Shown here in pieces: positions 7,495 to 14,829 of a stretch of DNA of 16,514 nt; position 1 is the first letter of the stretch; each line of letters begins with the position of its first letter. Source of the DNA: CBFGTA01 sp965651595 (GTDB taxonomy: Bacteria; Actinomycetota; Actinomycetes; S36-B12; UBA10799); NCBI GenBank assembly GCA_965651595.1, contig CBFGTA010000045.1:1-16514 (forward strand), read 5' to 3'. The notes under the pieces were generated by a model. It saw nothing but the letters and a program-made list of their open reading frames with translations. It did no database searches and was not told the DNA's origin. The position numbers and the translations under genes are program-made.

Positions 7495-7517
7495 GTGTCG
7501 AGTCTACGCTGACGCCA
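7494..7517. promoter_or_regulatory. Symmetric bidirectional leaderless promoter
   Basis: The minus strand reads TAGACT (7506-7501), six bases, then the GTG of the ABC ATPase at 7494. The plus strand reads TACGCT (7505-7510), six bases, then the ATG of the NadR-like gene at 7517. The two boxes share the self-complementary TA at 7505-7506, which is the exact centre of symmetry between the two start codons. Neither gene shows a Shine-Dalgarno or a good -35. Confidence 0.55.
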
Positions 7518-8053
7518 TGGTTGCCGATGGGCGCGTCACTGTGGTCAGTGTTGTCGGGGGAGAAAGCAGTGGCAAGACGACCTTGGCAACCGGACTGGCC
7601 GAAGTTCTCGGGGCCATCTGGGTACCAGAGGCTCTGCGGGAGTATGTCGATCTCCACGGCCGAGTGCCCGCAGCATACGAACAGGCGGCCTTACTCTCCC
7701 TGATGAAGCAGCGAGTCAGCACAGCGGTCGAGGAGGCAGCCCCTGTCAATGTGGTGATCGTCGATTCAGGACCACTCATGACAGCCATCTATCAACAGAT
7801 GTACTACGACGATGTCGATCTCATTGACGAAGCCATCGACTGGGAGATCACCACGAGTTTGACGGTGGTGTGTGCCCCGGACATCCCGTGGCAGGCCGAC
7901 GCACAACGAGACGGGCCGGACTTCCGCCACCGGGCCCATCAACTCATCGTCGAATGTGCTACAGAACGGTTCGGCGATCACCCATGGCTAGTGGTAGACG
8001 GTCCCCCGAGTCGCAGACTGCAGACAGTGGTGGCAGCCTTGTCCACTCTGTGA
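7517..8053 (+). CDS. NadR-type AAA family P-loop ATPase/kinase, stand-alone
   Basis: A 178-residue soluble P-loop protein. Walker A is GGESSGKTT (14-22), PEALREYVD is at 37-45, a Walker B-like IVDSGPL at 81-87, and the lid-like segment is PDIPWQADAQRDGPD (121-135). This set recalls the ribosylnicotinamide kinase domain of NadR (AAA_28-type family). NadR also carries an NMN adenylyltransferase domain, which is absent here, so it may phosphorylate nicotinamide riboside or another nucleoside; substrate not provable from sequence. The start ATG at 7517 follows a -10-like TACGCT by 6 nt, with no ribosome site. The longer open frame upstream runs antisense through the ABC ATPase gene and is rejected. 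It stands alone between the divergent ABC operon and sufR, which begins 103 bp downstream. Confidence 0.85.
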   Translation: MVADGRVTVVSVVGGESSGKTTLATGLAEVLGAIWVPEALREYVDLHGRVPAAYEQAALLSLMKQRVSTAVEEAAPVNVVIVDSGPLMTAIYQQMYYDDVDLIDEAIDWEITTSLTVVCAPDIPWQADAQRDGPDFRHRAHQLIVECATERFGDHPWLVVDGPPSRRLQTVVAALSTL

Positions 8054-8121
8054 CTACTTGGCGTGACAGGCGTTGGCAGGGTCGCTGAAAGCCATTGTGA
8101 CGCGGGCGACTCGACCCGCTC

Positions 8122-8156
8122 TCGACCGCTGGCGGTAAATACGCAACAATAATGTT
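8122..8156 (+). promoter_or_regulatory. sufR promoter with overlapping dyad (candidate SufR operator)
   Basis: TCGACC (8122-8127), 17 bp, AACAAT (8145-8150), 6 nt and the sufR ATG make a weak but well-spaced promoter. The inverted repeat AACA-ATAA-TGTT (8145-8156) covers the -10 and the presumed start point, where an autorepressor would bind. A direct repeat CTCGACC(C)GCT lies at 8110-8130. No Shine-Dalgarno is visible. SufR proteins are known to repress their own suf operon; that this dyad is the operator is inference. Confidence 0.4.
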
Positions 8157-8873
8157 ATGAAAAAGTCTGTTACCCCAGCTGCGCGCCGAGTGGCGGCGTC
8201 GCTTCTGCAGTTCGGGCCGCAGACGGTACCGGAGTTGGCGGAGCGTCTAGAACTGACCGCGACGGCTGTGCGTCGTCAACTCGATGCTCTGGTAGACCAA
8301 AGATGCGTGCAGGTCCAGGAAGATGTTCCGTACGGGCCCCGGTTTCCGCGCCGCCGCGGCCGGCCAGCCCGCTATTACAGCTTGACGTCAACCGGTCGCG
8401 CTGAATTCGACCACGATTACGATGCTCTGGCTGTGGCCGCCGTGAACTTCATTGCAGTGAACGTTGGCGCTGACGCTGTCTCAGAGTTCGCCCGGCAACG
8501 CGTAGAGGAGGTCCTCGGTGGAGTTGCGGCCGAGGTCGATGCCGGAGCCGACCTGCCACAGCGAGTCGAACAAGTCAGTGCAGCGCTGAGTGCTCGCGGT
8601 TTCGCGGCCGCGGTCGAATCCACTCGCAACGGCGACGTGCAGATGTGTCAGCATCATTGTCCGATCGCGGAAGTGGCAGAACAGTACCCGCAGTTTTGCG
8701 AAGCGGAACGTGAGTTCCTCAGTTCCGTTATCGGAACCCACGTCACGCGCCTGGCCACCATCGGGACCGGTGGCCTCGTGTGCACGACCCATATTCCGGT
8801 TGTGGATGAGCCGTCGATCCCTCACCAATCCGAAGTCGATCTGTTGCCAACGGCCGAGAGGACGCCAGTATGA
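8157..8873 (+). CDS. sufR: SufR, iron-sulfur-sensing transcriptional repressor of the suf operon
   Basis: A 238-residue regulator. The N-terminal winged helix-turn-helix (about residues 8-75) includes TVPELAERLELTATAVRRQL and a basic wing RRRGRPARYY. The C-terminal part holds the cluster ligands C164-x3-C168 in MCQHHCP, C181, and probably C209. SufR family proteins bind a Fe-S cluster through such cysteines and repress suf genes when clusters are plentiful. The ATG at 8157 follows a -10-like box by 6 nt, without a ribosome site. The TGA stop overlaps the sufB ATG (ATGA), so sufR is the first gene of the operon it probably controls. It is the same arrangement as Rv1460-sufB in mycobacteria. 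Confidence 0.94.
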   Translation: MKKSVTPAARRVAASLLQFGPQTVPELAERLELTATAVRRQLDALVDQRCVQVQEDVPYGPRFPRRRGRPARYYSLTSTGRAEFDHDYDALAVAAVNFIAVNVGADAVSEFARQRVEEVLGGVAAEVDAGADLPQRVEQVSAALSARGFAAAVESTRNGDVQMCQHHCPIAEVAEQYPQFCEAEREFLSSVIGTHVTRLATIGTGGLVCTTHIPVVDEPSIPHQSEVDLLPTAERTPV

Positions 8874-10297
8874 GTGACACCGCAGTACAACCTGATGCCC
8901 ACCCCGAGCTAGAAGGCCTGGGCAATTACGAGTACGGATGGCGTGACACAGATGCTGCCGGCGAACAGGCCGCCCGGGGACTCTCGGAAGCGGTCGTGCG
9001 AGAGATCAGCGCCAAGAAGAACGAGCCCGAGTGGATGTTGGAGACCCGGCTCAAAGGTCTGCGCCTTTTCCAGAAGAAGCCGATGCCCAACTGGGGGGCC
9101 AATCTGGCCGACATCGACTTCGACAACATCAAGTACTTCGTTCGTTCCACCGAGAAGCAAGCTCAGTCGTGGGAAGACTTGCCCGACGACATTAAGAACA
9201 CCTACGACCGGCTCGGCATCCCGGAAGCTGAAAAGAAGCGCTTGGTAGCTGGCGTTGCCGCTCAGTACGAATCCGAGGTCGTGTACCACCGGATTCGTGA
9301 AGACCTGGAAGAAAAAGGCGTGTTGTTCCTCGACACCGATTCGGGACTACGGGAGCACGAAGACGTCTTTCGTGAACATTTCGCGAGTGTTATTCCCGTA
9401 GGTGACAACAAGTTCGCTGCCCTCAATACTGCCGTGTGGTCGGGTGGTTCCTTTATCTACGTTCCCAAGGGCGTCCACGTTGACATCCCCCTGCAGGCAT
9501 ATTTTCGGATCAATACCGAAAATATGGGACAGTTCGAGCGGACGTTGATCATTGTGGACGAGGGGGCCTACGTCCATTATGTCGAAGGTTGCACGGCGCC
9601 GATCTACAGTTCAGACTCCCTCCACAGTGCCGTGGTGGAAATCATCGTGAAGCCAGGCGCTCGGTGTCGTTATACGACCATTCAGAACTGGTCGAATAAC
9701 GTCTACAACCTCGTCACCAAGCGCGCCGTTGCGCAGGCCGGTGCCACGATGGAATGGATCGACGGAAATATCGGCTCCAAGGTCACCATGAAGTACCCCG
9801 CGGTGTGGCTCGTCGGTGAGCACGCCAAAGGCGAAACTTTGTCGATCGCGTTCGCCGGTGAAGGCCAGCACCAAGATGCTGGATCCAAGATGGTCCATGC
9901 CGCGCCGCACACTTCGTCATCGATTGTGAGCAAGTCGGTTGCTCGCGGCGGTGGAAGAACGTCCTATCGCGGGTTGGTTCAAGTCCTCGAAGGAGCCCAC
10001 CAGTCCGCGAGCACGGTTCGTTGCGACGCTTTGCTAGTCGATTCCATCAGCCGGTCAGACACGTACCCGTATGTGGATGTCCGCGAGGATGACGTGTCGA
10101 TGGGCCACGAAGCGACAGTGACGAAGATCGGCGAGGATCAACTGTTCTACTTGATGAGTCGGGGCCTCACGGAAGAGGAAGCGATGGCGATGATCGTGCG
10201 CGGCTTCGTAGAGCCGATCGCCCGTGAGCTTCCCATGGAGTATGCCTTGGAGCTCAACCGCCTCATCGAACTGCAGATGGAAGGAGCCGTCGGGTGA
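8870..10297 (+). CDS. sufB: Fe-S cluster assembly scaffold SufB
   Basis: Scaffold subunit of the cytosolic SufBCD complex, on which sulfur from SufS/SufU and iron are assembled into clusters. The 475-residue length is normal. The N-terminal part has NYEYGWRD, and the central beta-helix includes WSGGSFIYVPKGV and VEGCTAPIYSSD. The key residue C385 (VRCDALLVDS) lies exactly 29 residues before E414 (MGHEA), the same spacing as C405/E434 in the E. coli protein; H413 precedes E414. No intein interrupts the VEGC region, where the M. tuberculosis protein carries one. The ATG overlaps the sufR stop, with GAGAGG about 8 nt upstream. The stop overlaps the sufD GTG. Confidence 0.97.
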   Translation: MSDTAVQPDAHPELEGLGNYEYGWRDTDAAGEQAARGLSEAVVREISAKKNEPEWMLETRLKGLRLFQKKPMPNWGANLADIDFDNIKYFVRSTEKQAQSWEDLPDDIKNTYDRLGIPEAEKKRLVAGVAAQYESEVVYHRIREDLEEKGVLFLDTDSGLREHEDVFREHFASVIPVGDNKFAALNTAVWSGGSFIYVPKGVHVDIPLQAYFRINTENMGQFERTLIIVDEGAYVHYVEGCTAPIYSSDSLHSAVVEIIVKPGARCRYTTIQNWSNNVYNLVTKRAVAQAGATMEWIDGNIGSKVTMKYPAVWLVGEHAKGETLSIAFAGEGQHQDAGSKMVHAAPHTSSSIVSKSVARGGGRTSYRGLVQVLEGAHQSASTVRCDALLVDSISRSDTYPYVDVREDDVSMGHEATVTKIGEDQLFYLMSRGLTEEEAMAMIVRGFVEPIARELPMEYALELNRLIELQMEGAVG

Positions 10298-11508
10298 CGG
10301 ACACTCAATTGGCCGACTCGGGCGTAAGTGTGAGCGTTCCCACCACCAAGGCCGAAGTGCTTGCGTCATTCGATCCCGGTGATTTTGCGGTACCCGGTGG
10401 ACGCGAAGAAGAATGGCGTTTCGCGCCGCTGCGGCGGCTGCGATCGCTGCTCACCCCTGGTGAGGCAACCGTGCCATGGAATTTCACCCTCGGCGTGTCC
10501 ACCAAGGGCACATCTAGGGTCGCTGTTGCCAGCGAGAGCGGTTCAGCCGAGTCGGGATGGCACTGCGCAACGGTGCAACGAGACGCTCCAGAACAACTAG
10601 CTCCGTCGCCACACCCACTGATCCCCATCGACTTGCCGAGCGCGTTGGCGTGGAAGCGCAGCCAGCATGCCGAACTCGTCACGATCTCCGATCGGGCCGT
10701 CATTGACGAACCGATCGTCGTCACTGTCTCGGCCGACGAAGCCAGCCACGGCATGTTGCTAGTTCGGGCCGGAGAAGCTAGCGAGGCTACCGTCATCGTC
10801 GTTCATCGGGGTGCCGGAATGCTGGCCGAGAACATAGAGATCGTGGCTGGAGACGGAGCCCACCTCACCGTGGTGTTGGTCCAACTGTGGGAGAGAACTG
10901 CCCAACACCTTGGCCGGATTCACGCCGATATCGGACGAGACGCCTCTGTGAAGCAAATTGTCGCCACTTTCGGGGGTGACACCGTGCGACTGGTGAGTAC
11001 GGCGGCATTCTCGGGTCCGGGTGGATCACTCGATTCGTTGGGTGCGTACTTTGCCGATGCCGGTCAGCACCTCGAGCACCGACTTTTTGTGGATCACAAT
11101 CAACCCCATTGCCGCAGCAACGTGAACTACCGCGGAGCTCTGCAAGGCCAAGACGCGCATACGGTGTGGGTCGGTGACGTGTTAATCCGGGCTACTGCTG
11201 TCGGAACGGACACCTATGAAATCAACCGCAACCTCGTGCTCAGCGATGGAACTCGCGCGGACTCAGTCCCCAACCTCGAGATTGAAACTGGTGAAGTGGT
11301 CGGAGCGGGCCACGCCAGCGCCACCGGCCGGTTCGATGATGAACAACTTTTCTATCTCGGCAGTCGGGGAATCGATCCTGTCACGGCGCGTCGCCTTGTC
11401 GTGCGGGGATTTTTCGCCGAAATCATCAACAGTGTGGAATCTGAATCGTTGAGGAGCGAGCTCTGGACGATTATCGATGATGAGATCGATGCGATGGTGA
11501 CGCAGTGA
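10294..11508 (+). CDS. sufD: Fe-S cluster assembly protein SufD
   Basis: SufB paralogue that forms the SufB-SufD heterodimer with SufC. The 404-residue protein has a divergent N-terminal part with EEEWRFAPLRRL (38-49), then the beta-helix domain with VDHNQPHCRSN (267-276) and YRGAL. The C-terminal PNLEIETGEVVGAGHAS contains H340, equivalent to the functional H360 of the E. coli protein, and is followed by DEQLFYLGSRG. The start is a GTG at 10294 in a GTGA overlap with the sufB stop. The stop overlaps the Rieske gene start in another GTGA. Confidence 0.95.
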   Translation: MTDTQLADSGVSVSVPTTKAEVLASFDPGDFAVPGGREEEWRFAPLRRLRSLLTPGEATVPWNFTLGVSTKGTSRVAVASESGSAESGWHCATVQRDAPEQLAPSPHPLIPIDLPSALAWKRSQHAELVTISDRAVIDEPIVVTVSADEASHGMLLVRAGEASEATVIVVHRGAGMLAENIEIVAGDGAHLTVVLVQLWERTAQHLGRIHADIGRDASVKQIVATFGGDTVRLVSTAAFSGPGGSLDSLGAYFADAGQHLEHRLFVDHNQPHCRSNVNYRGALQGQDAHTVWVGDVLIRATAVGTDTYEINRNLVLSDGTRADSVPNLEIETGEVVGAGHASATGRFDDEQLFYLGSRGIDPVTARRLVVRGFFAEIINSVESESLRSELWTIIDDEIDAMVTQ

Positions 11509-11867
11509 GTCAGCCGCACAACACTACTGAGGACTGGACCCAGGTCGGAACGATCGCCGACTTTCCGCCCGGAACCGCCACTCGACGGGAAGTCGGAGAT
11601 GTGGAGGTGGCCATCGTCAACGCCGACTGCGGGTGGCGAGCGATTGACGACGTCTGCTCTCACGGCGAAGTGTCCTTGTCGGAAGGCGAAGTCGACGGCT
11701 GCTTCTTGGAATGCTGGCTGCACGGTTCACGATTCGATCTGCGCACCGGCGAGCCGGTGAGTCCGCCAGCAACTCGCGCCGTCCCGGTCTATGCGATCAG
11801 GGTCGACGGTGATACCCCAGACAGCCCGGTTTACGTTTCTATCAATCAAGGAGTGCCATCCTCATGA
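11505..11867 (+). CDS. Rieske [2Fe-2S] ferredoxin of the suf operon
   Basis: A 120-residue soluble Rieske-fold protein with C51-x-H53 and C70-x2-H73, the [2Fe-2S] ligand pattern C-x-H-x16-C-x2-H of bacterial Rieske ferredoxins such as the NirD/BphF type. It has no signal peptide or membrane helix, so it is cytosolic. It starts with GTG at 11505 inside the sufD stop (GTGA) and ends in ATGA with sufC, so it is embedded in the operon. It could pass electrons to cluster assembly on SufBCD or receive a cluster as an early client; neither is shown by sequence. From memory, mycobacteria lack this gene here while Streptomyces-like suf operons have it. Confidence 0.92.
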   Translation: MSQPHNTTEDWTQVGTIADFPPGTATRREVGDVEVAIVNADCGWRAIDDVCSHGEVSLSEGEVDGCFLECWLHGSRFDLRTGEPVSPPATRAVPVYAIRVDGDTPDSPVYVSINQGVPSS

Positions 11868-12628
11868 CCGAACTAGTCATTTCCGGCCTGCATGTCAGCG
11901 TCGATACGGACAACACGACCAAAGAGATCCTCCGCGGTGTTGACCTCACCATCCGGTCGGGCGAGACTCACGCGATCATGGGTCCTAATGGCTCTGGCAA
12001 GTCGACCCTTGCCTATGCCATCGCCGGACACCCTCGCTACACCGTAACCGCGGGCAGCATCACCCTCGATGGTGAAGACGTGGTATCGATGTCGGTGGAC
12101 GAACGGGCCCGGGCGGGACTTTTCTTGGCGATGCAGTACCCCGTCGAAGTGGCAGGTGTTTCGGTGGCCAACTTCCTGCGAACCGCGGCCACTTCGGTGC
12201 GAGGTGAAGCACCCAAGCTTCGCGAATGGATGGGTGAAATGCGCGAGGCGATGAGCGAACTCAACGTTGACCCCGCGTTTGCACAAAGGGATGTGAACGT
12301 GGGGTTCTCCGGCGGCGAGCGAAAGCGCCATGAGATCCTGCAACTCGACATTCTGCGTCCAGCCATCGCTGTCTTGGACGAGACTGATTCCGGCCTCGAC
12401 GTCGATGCACTCAAAATTGTCGCCGCTGGAGTCAAGCGCGCGCGTGAGAACCACAACACCGGGTTGTTGCTCATCACTCACACCACTCGGCTGCTCAACT
12501 ACCTCTCTGCCGAGCATGTGCATGTGTTCGTGGGGGGAACCATTGTCCGAACTGGTGGCCCCGAACTCGCGGCGACGATTGATGCTGACGGCTACGAAGC
12601 GTTCACGCCAGCTCCTGCATCCGCCTGA
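11864..12628 (+). CDS. sufC: Fe-S cluster assembly ATPase SufC
   Basis: Cytosolic ABC-type ATPase of the SufBCD complex; ATP hydrolysis drives the rearrangement of SufB-SufD during cluster assembly. The 254-residue protein has Walker A GPNGSGKST (40-48), Q-loop Q91 in MQYPVE, the SufC-type signature FSGGERKRHEI (148-158), Walker B with D172/E173 in AVLDETDSGLD, and switch H206. The ATG overlaps the stop of the Rieske gene (ATGA), with AAGGAG about 11 nt upstream. It is the last gene of the first overlapping chain; sufS follows after 70 bp. Confidence 0.97.
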   Translation: MTELVISGLHVSVDTDNTTKEILRGVDLTIRSGETHAIMGPNGSGKSTLAYAIAGHPRYTVTAGSITLDGEDVVSMSVDERARAGLFLAMQYPVEVAGVSVANFLRTAATSVRGEAPKLREWMGEMREAMSELNVDPAFAQRDVNVGFSGGERKRHEILQLDILRPAIAVLDETDSGLDVDALKIVAAGVKRARENHNTGLLLITHTTRLLNYLSAEHVHVFVGGTIVRTGGPELAATIDADGYEAFTPAPASA

Positions 12629-12698
12629 GACGCGGGCGCGGAGTCTTGATCAATCTTGTCGGTAATGCAAGCCTGGTAGTGGAAGGAAGGAGTGCGTC
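12629..12698 (+). promoter_or_regulatory. sufC-sufS spacer with very strong ribosome binding site
   Basis: This 70-bp gap is the only break in the otherwise overlapping suf operon. It contains an 8-bp palindrome TTGATCAA (12646-12653) and the purine-rich GGAAGGAAGGAG (12681-12692), 6 nt before the sufS ATG. No convincing -35/-10 pair or terminator was found, so read-through from sufC is likely. The strong site fixes the sufS start and would allow its translation independent of sufC. Confidence 0.55.
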
Positions 12699-14000
12699 AT
12701 GGTGACCAGCCCCTATTCAGCACCGTGGGACATGGCGCTTCTGAGGGAAGATTTCCCGATCCTCACTCGCACCATCCGTAACCATCCGATGGCGTATCTC
12801 GATTCCGCAGCTACCAGCCAGAAGCCGCGCCAGGTTCTTGATGCGGAGTATCGCTTCTATACGCAACACAACGCCGCCGTTCATCGCGGAGCGAGTCAAC
12901 TCGCCGAAGAAGCAACGGGCGACTATGAGGCCTCTCGCCGCCGCGTGGCTGAGTTCATCGGGGCACGGCCAGATGACGTAGTGTTCACTCGAAATGCCAC
13001 CGAAGCGATCAACTTGATTGCTTACAGTTTCCTGAACTCGACCCTGGCCGAACGGTCGGGGAGGGGGCCTCGCCCCGATCCTCGCTTTGTGATCGGCGAG
13101 GTCGACGAGATTGTCGTGACCGCGATGGAGCACCACGCCAACCTGGTTCCGTGGCAAGAACTCGCGGCTAAGACCGGCGCTCGATTGTTGGCCGTTGACG
13201 TCACAGACGACGGGTACCTCGACTGGGACCATTTCGGCCGTCTCGTGTCGGACCGCACCCGCGTCGTGGCCGTTACTCACCAATCGAACTTGTTGGGAAC
13301 GATCAATCCGGTCGAGCAGCTTGCCGCTCTGCGCGAACGGTCGTCGGCGTTGTGGGTTCTCGATGCGTGCCAGTCGGTTCCTCACTTTCCTTTCTCTGTC
13401 GCGGCTGGTGCATCTGATTTTGTCGCCTTCAGCGGCCACAAGATGTTGGGCCCCACTGGCGTCGGGTGCCTATGGGCCGATCCCGGCCTCCTCGAAGCAA
13501 TGCCGCCATTTCTCACCGGTGGCTCGATGGTCAAGACAGTCACGCTAGCGGAGACGACATACGCGGATCCTCCGCAGCGGTTCGAAGCAGGTGTGCCGAT
13601 GATGGCCCAGGTAGTCGGTCTCGCAGCCGCCTGTGATTACCTCGATGCGTTGGGCATGGATAACGTCGCCCGTCACGAAGCTCATCTCACCGAGATCATG
13701 CTCTCCGAACTTGACAACCTGCCGGGAGTCCGGATTATCGGTCCGCGCACGATGAAGTCGCGGGCAGGTGCAGTGTCATTCGTCGTGGAAGGAGTACATG
13801 CCCACGATGTGGGACAGGTGCTCGACAGTGAGGGACTCGTCGTGCGGGTGGGTCACCACTGTGCGGCGCCCCTGTGCCAACGCTTTAACGTCACGGCGAC
13901 AGTCAGGGCCTCTGTGGCGGTGTACAACACTGTTGATGAAGTGGCCCGTCTTGCTCCCGCGGTACGGAAGGCCCAAGAGTACTTCGGGGTGACTCCGTGA
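12699..14000 (+). CDS. sufS: Cysteine desulfurase SufS (type II, PLP-dependent)
   Basis: PLP enzyme that takes sulfur from L-cysteine as an enzyme persulfide and hands it to SufU for cluster assembly. The 433-residue protein shows YLDSAATSQKP (33-43), the conserved H146 in MEHHANLVPW, DACQSVPH (222-229), the PLP lysine K248 in FSGHKMLGPTG, and the active-site C388 in VGHHCAAPLC. A short insertion of about 20 residues (roughly 115-134) precedes DEIVVTAMEHH. The start ATG at 12699 is fixed by GGAAGGAAGGAG 6 nt upstream. Its stop overlaps the sufU GTG (GTGA). The pairing with sufU rather than sufE is the Gram-positive-type arrangement. Confidence 0.96.
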   Translation: MVTSPYSAPWDMALLREDFPILTRTIRNHPMAYLDSAATSQKPRQVLDAEYRFYTQHNAAVHRGASQLAEEATGDYEASRRRVAEFIGARPDDVVFTRNATEAINLIAYSFLNSTLAERSGRGPRPDPRFVIGEVDEIVVTAMEHHANLVPWQELAAKTGARLLAVDVTDDGYLDWDHFGRLVSDRTRVVAVTHQSNLLGTINPVEQLAALRERSSALWVLDACQSVPHFPFSVAAGASDFVAFSGHKMLGPTGVGCLWADPGLLEAMPPFLTGGSMVKTVTLAETTYADPPQRFEAGVPMMAQVVGLAAACDYLDALGMDNVARHEAHLTEIMLSELDNLPGVRIIGPRTMKSRAGAVSFVVEGVHAHDVGQVLDSEGLVVRVGHHCAAPLCQRFNVTATVRASVAVYNTVDEVARLAPAVRKAQEYFGVTP

Positions 14001-14488
14001 ACCTCGACAGCATGTACTCGGAAGTCATTCTTGATCATTACCGAACACCCCACGGCAAGGGCCTGAGGGAGCCCTTCTCGGCAGAGGTACATCACGTCAA
14101 TCCGACGTGCGGCGATGAGGTGACTCTGCGGGTCAGGATCGAACCCGACAGTGGCGGTGATGCGGTGATTGTCGACATGAGTTACGACAGTGCCGGATGT
14201 TCGATATCCCAAGCATCGACGAGCATCCTCTACGATCAGGTCACCGGACAGCACGTAGCGGAAGCGTTTCGGCGATTCGAAAGCTTCCGGTCGCTCATGC
14301 ATTCTGCGACTGAAGCGGGTCGTGACGCAGAGATTGACGAAGTCGCCCTAGGCGATGCGATCGCGCTTGAAGGTGTCGCGCAGTATCCGGCCCGCATCAA
14401 GTGTGCGTTGCTGTCGTGGATGGCTCTGTATGAAGCAACCAACGAGGCCTTGGCCGCCCAAACCACAACCGAGGATGGTGACTCATGA
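13997..14488 (+). CDS. sufU: SufU, zinc-dependent sulfurtransferase partner of SufS
   Basis: IscU-fold protein that in Gram-positive SUF systems accepts persulfide sulfur from SufS; it is zinc-bound rather than a true scaffold. The 163-residue protein has YSEVILDHYRTPHG (7-20), C38 and D40 in NPTCGD, C68 in SAGCSISQ and C136 in ARIKCALL, which are the four zinc ligands of SufU. The segment around 85-110 is the extra region that separates SufU from IscU. It starts with GTG at 13997 in a GTGA overlap with sufS and ends in an ATGA with sufT. Operon position directly after sufS supports the role. Confidence 0.95.
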   Translation: MNLDSMYSEVILDHYRTPHGKGLREPFSAEVHHVNPTCGDEVTLRVRIEPDSGGDAVIVDMSYDSAGCSISQASTSILYDQVTGQHVAEAFRRFESFRSLMHSATEAGRDAEIDEVALGDAIALEGVAQYPARIKCALLSWMALYEATNEALAAQTTTEDGDS

Positions 14489-14829
14489 CCTCCGATCCGA
14501 ATCCGGCACCGGCCGGTCCTGTCGCGACTGACGACGACGTCATGGATGCATTGAAGGACGTCGTCGATCCCGAACTCGGCATTAACGTCGTTGACCTGGG
14601 ACTGATTTACGGAGTTACCGTTGACAGCGACAACACGGCAACTGTCGACATGACCTTGACCTCGGCAGCGTGTCCGCTGACCGATGTGATCGAGGACCAA
14701 ACCCGGGCCGCCTTGGACGGTGTGGTTGAAGACTTTCGCATCAACTGGGTGTGGATGCCCCCGTGGGGTCCGGACAAGATCACTGATGACGGGCGCGAGA
14801 TGTTGCGGGCTCTCGGCTTCAATGTGTGA
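14485..14829 (+). CDS. sufT: SufT-type Fe-S maturation protein (DUF59 / MIP18 family)
   Basis: Small cytosolic protein of the MIP18/DUF59 family, members of which help deliver Fe-S clusters to client proteins. The 114-residue protein shows DPELGINVVDLGLIYGV (28-44), the conserved C63 in SAACPLTD, and WMPPWGPDKIT (90-100). The first 15 residues are Pro/Ala-rich and probably disordered. The ATG overlaps the sufU stop (ATGA), and the gene closes the suf operon, as Rv1466 does in mycobacteria. PaaD is a relative, but no phenylacetate genes are present. Confidence 0.92.
   Translation: MTSDPNPAPAGPVATDDDVMDALKDVVDPELGINVVDLGLIYGVTVDSDNTATVDMTLTSAACPLTDVIEDQTRAALDGVVEDFRINWVWMPPWGPDKITDDGREMLRALGFNV

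Noticed and set aside
7217..7516. Upstream extension of the NadR-like frame to 7217
   Set aside because: It runs antisense through the start of the ABC ATPase gene, has no family similarity, and the P-loop begins normally about 13 residues after the ATG at 7517.
12646..12653. TTGATCAA palindrome in the sufC-sufS gap as an operator or promoter element
   Set aside because: Eight base pairs is too short to be informative, and no -10 at proper spacing was found.
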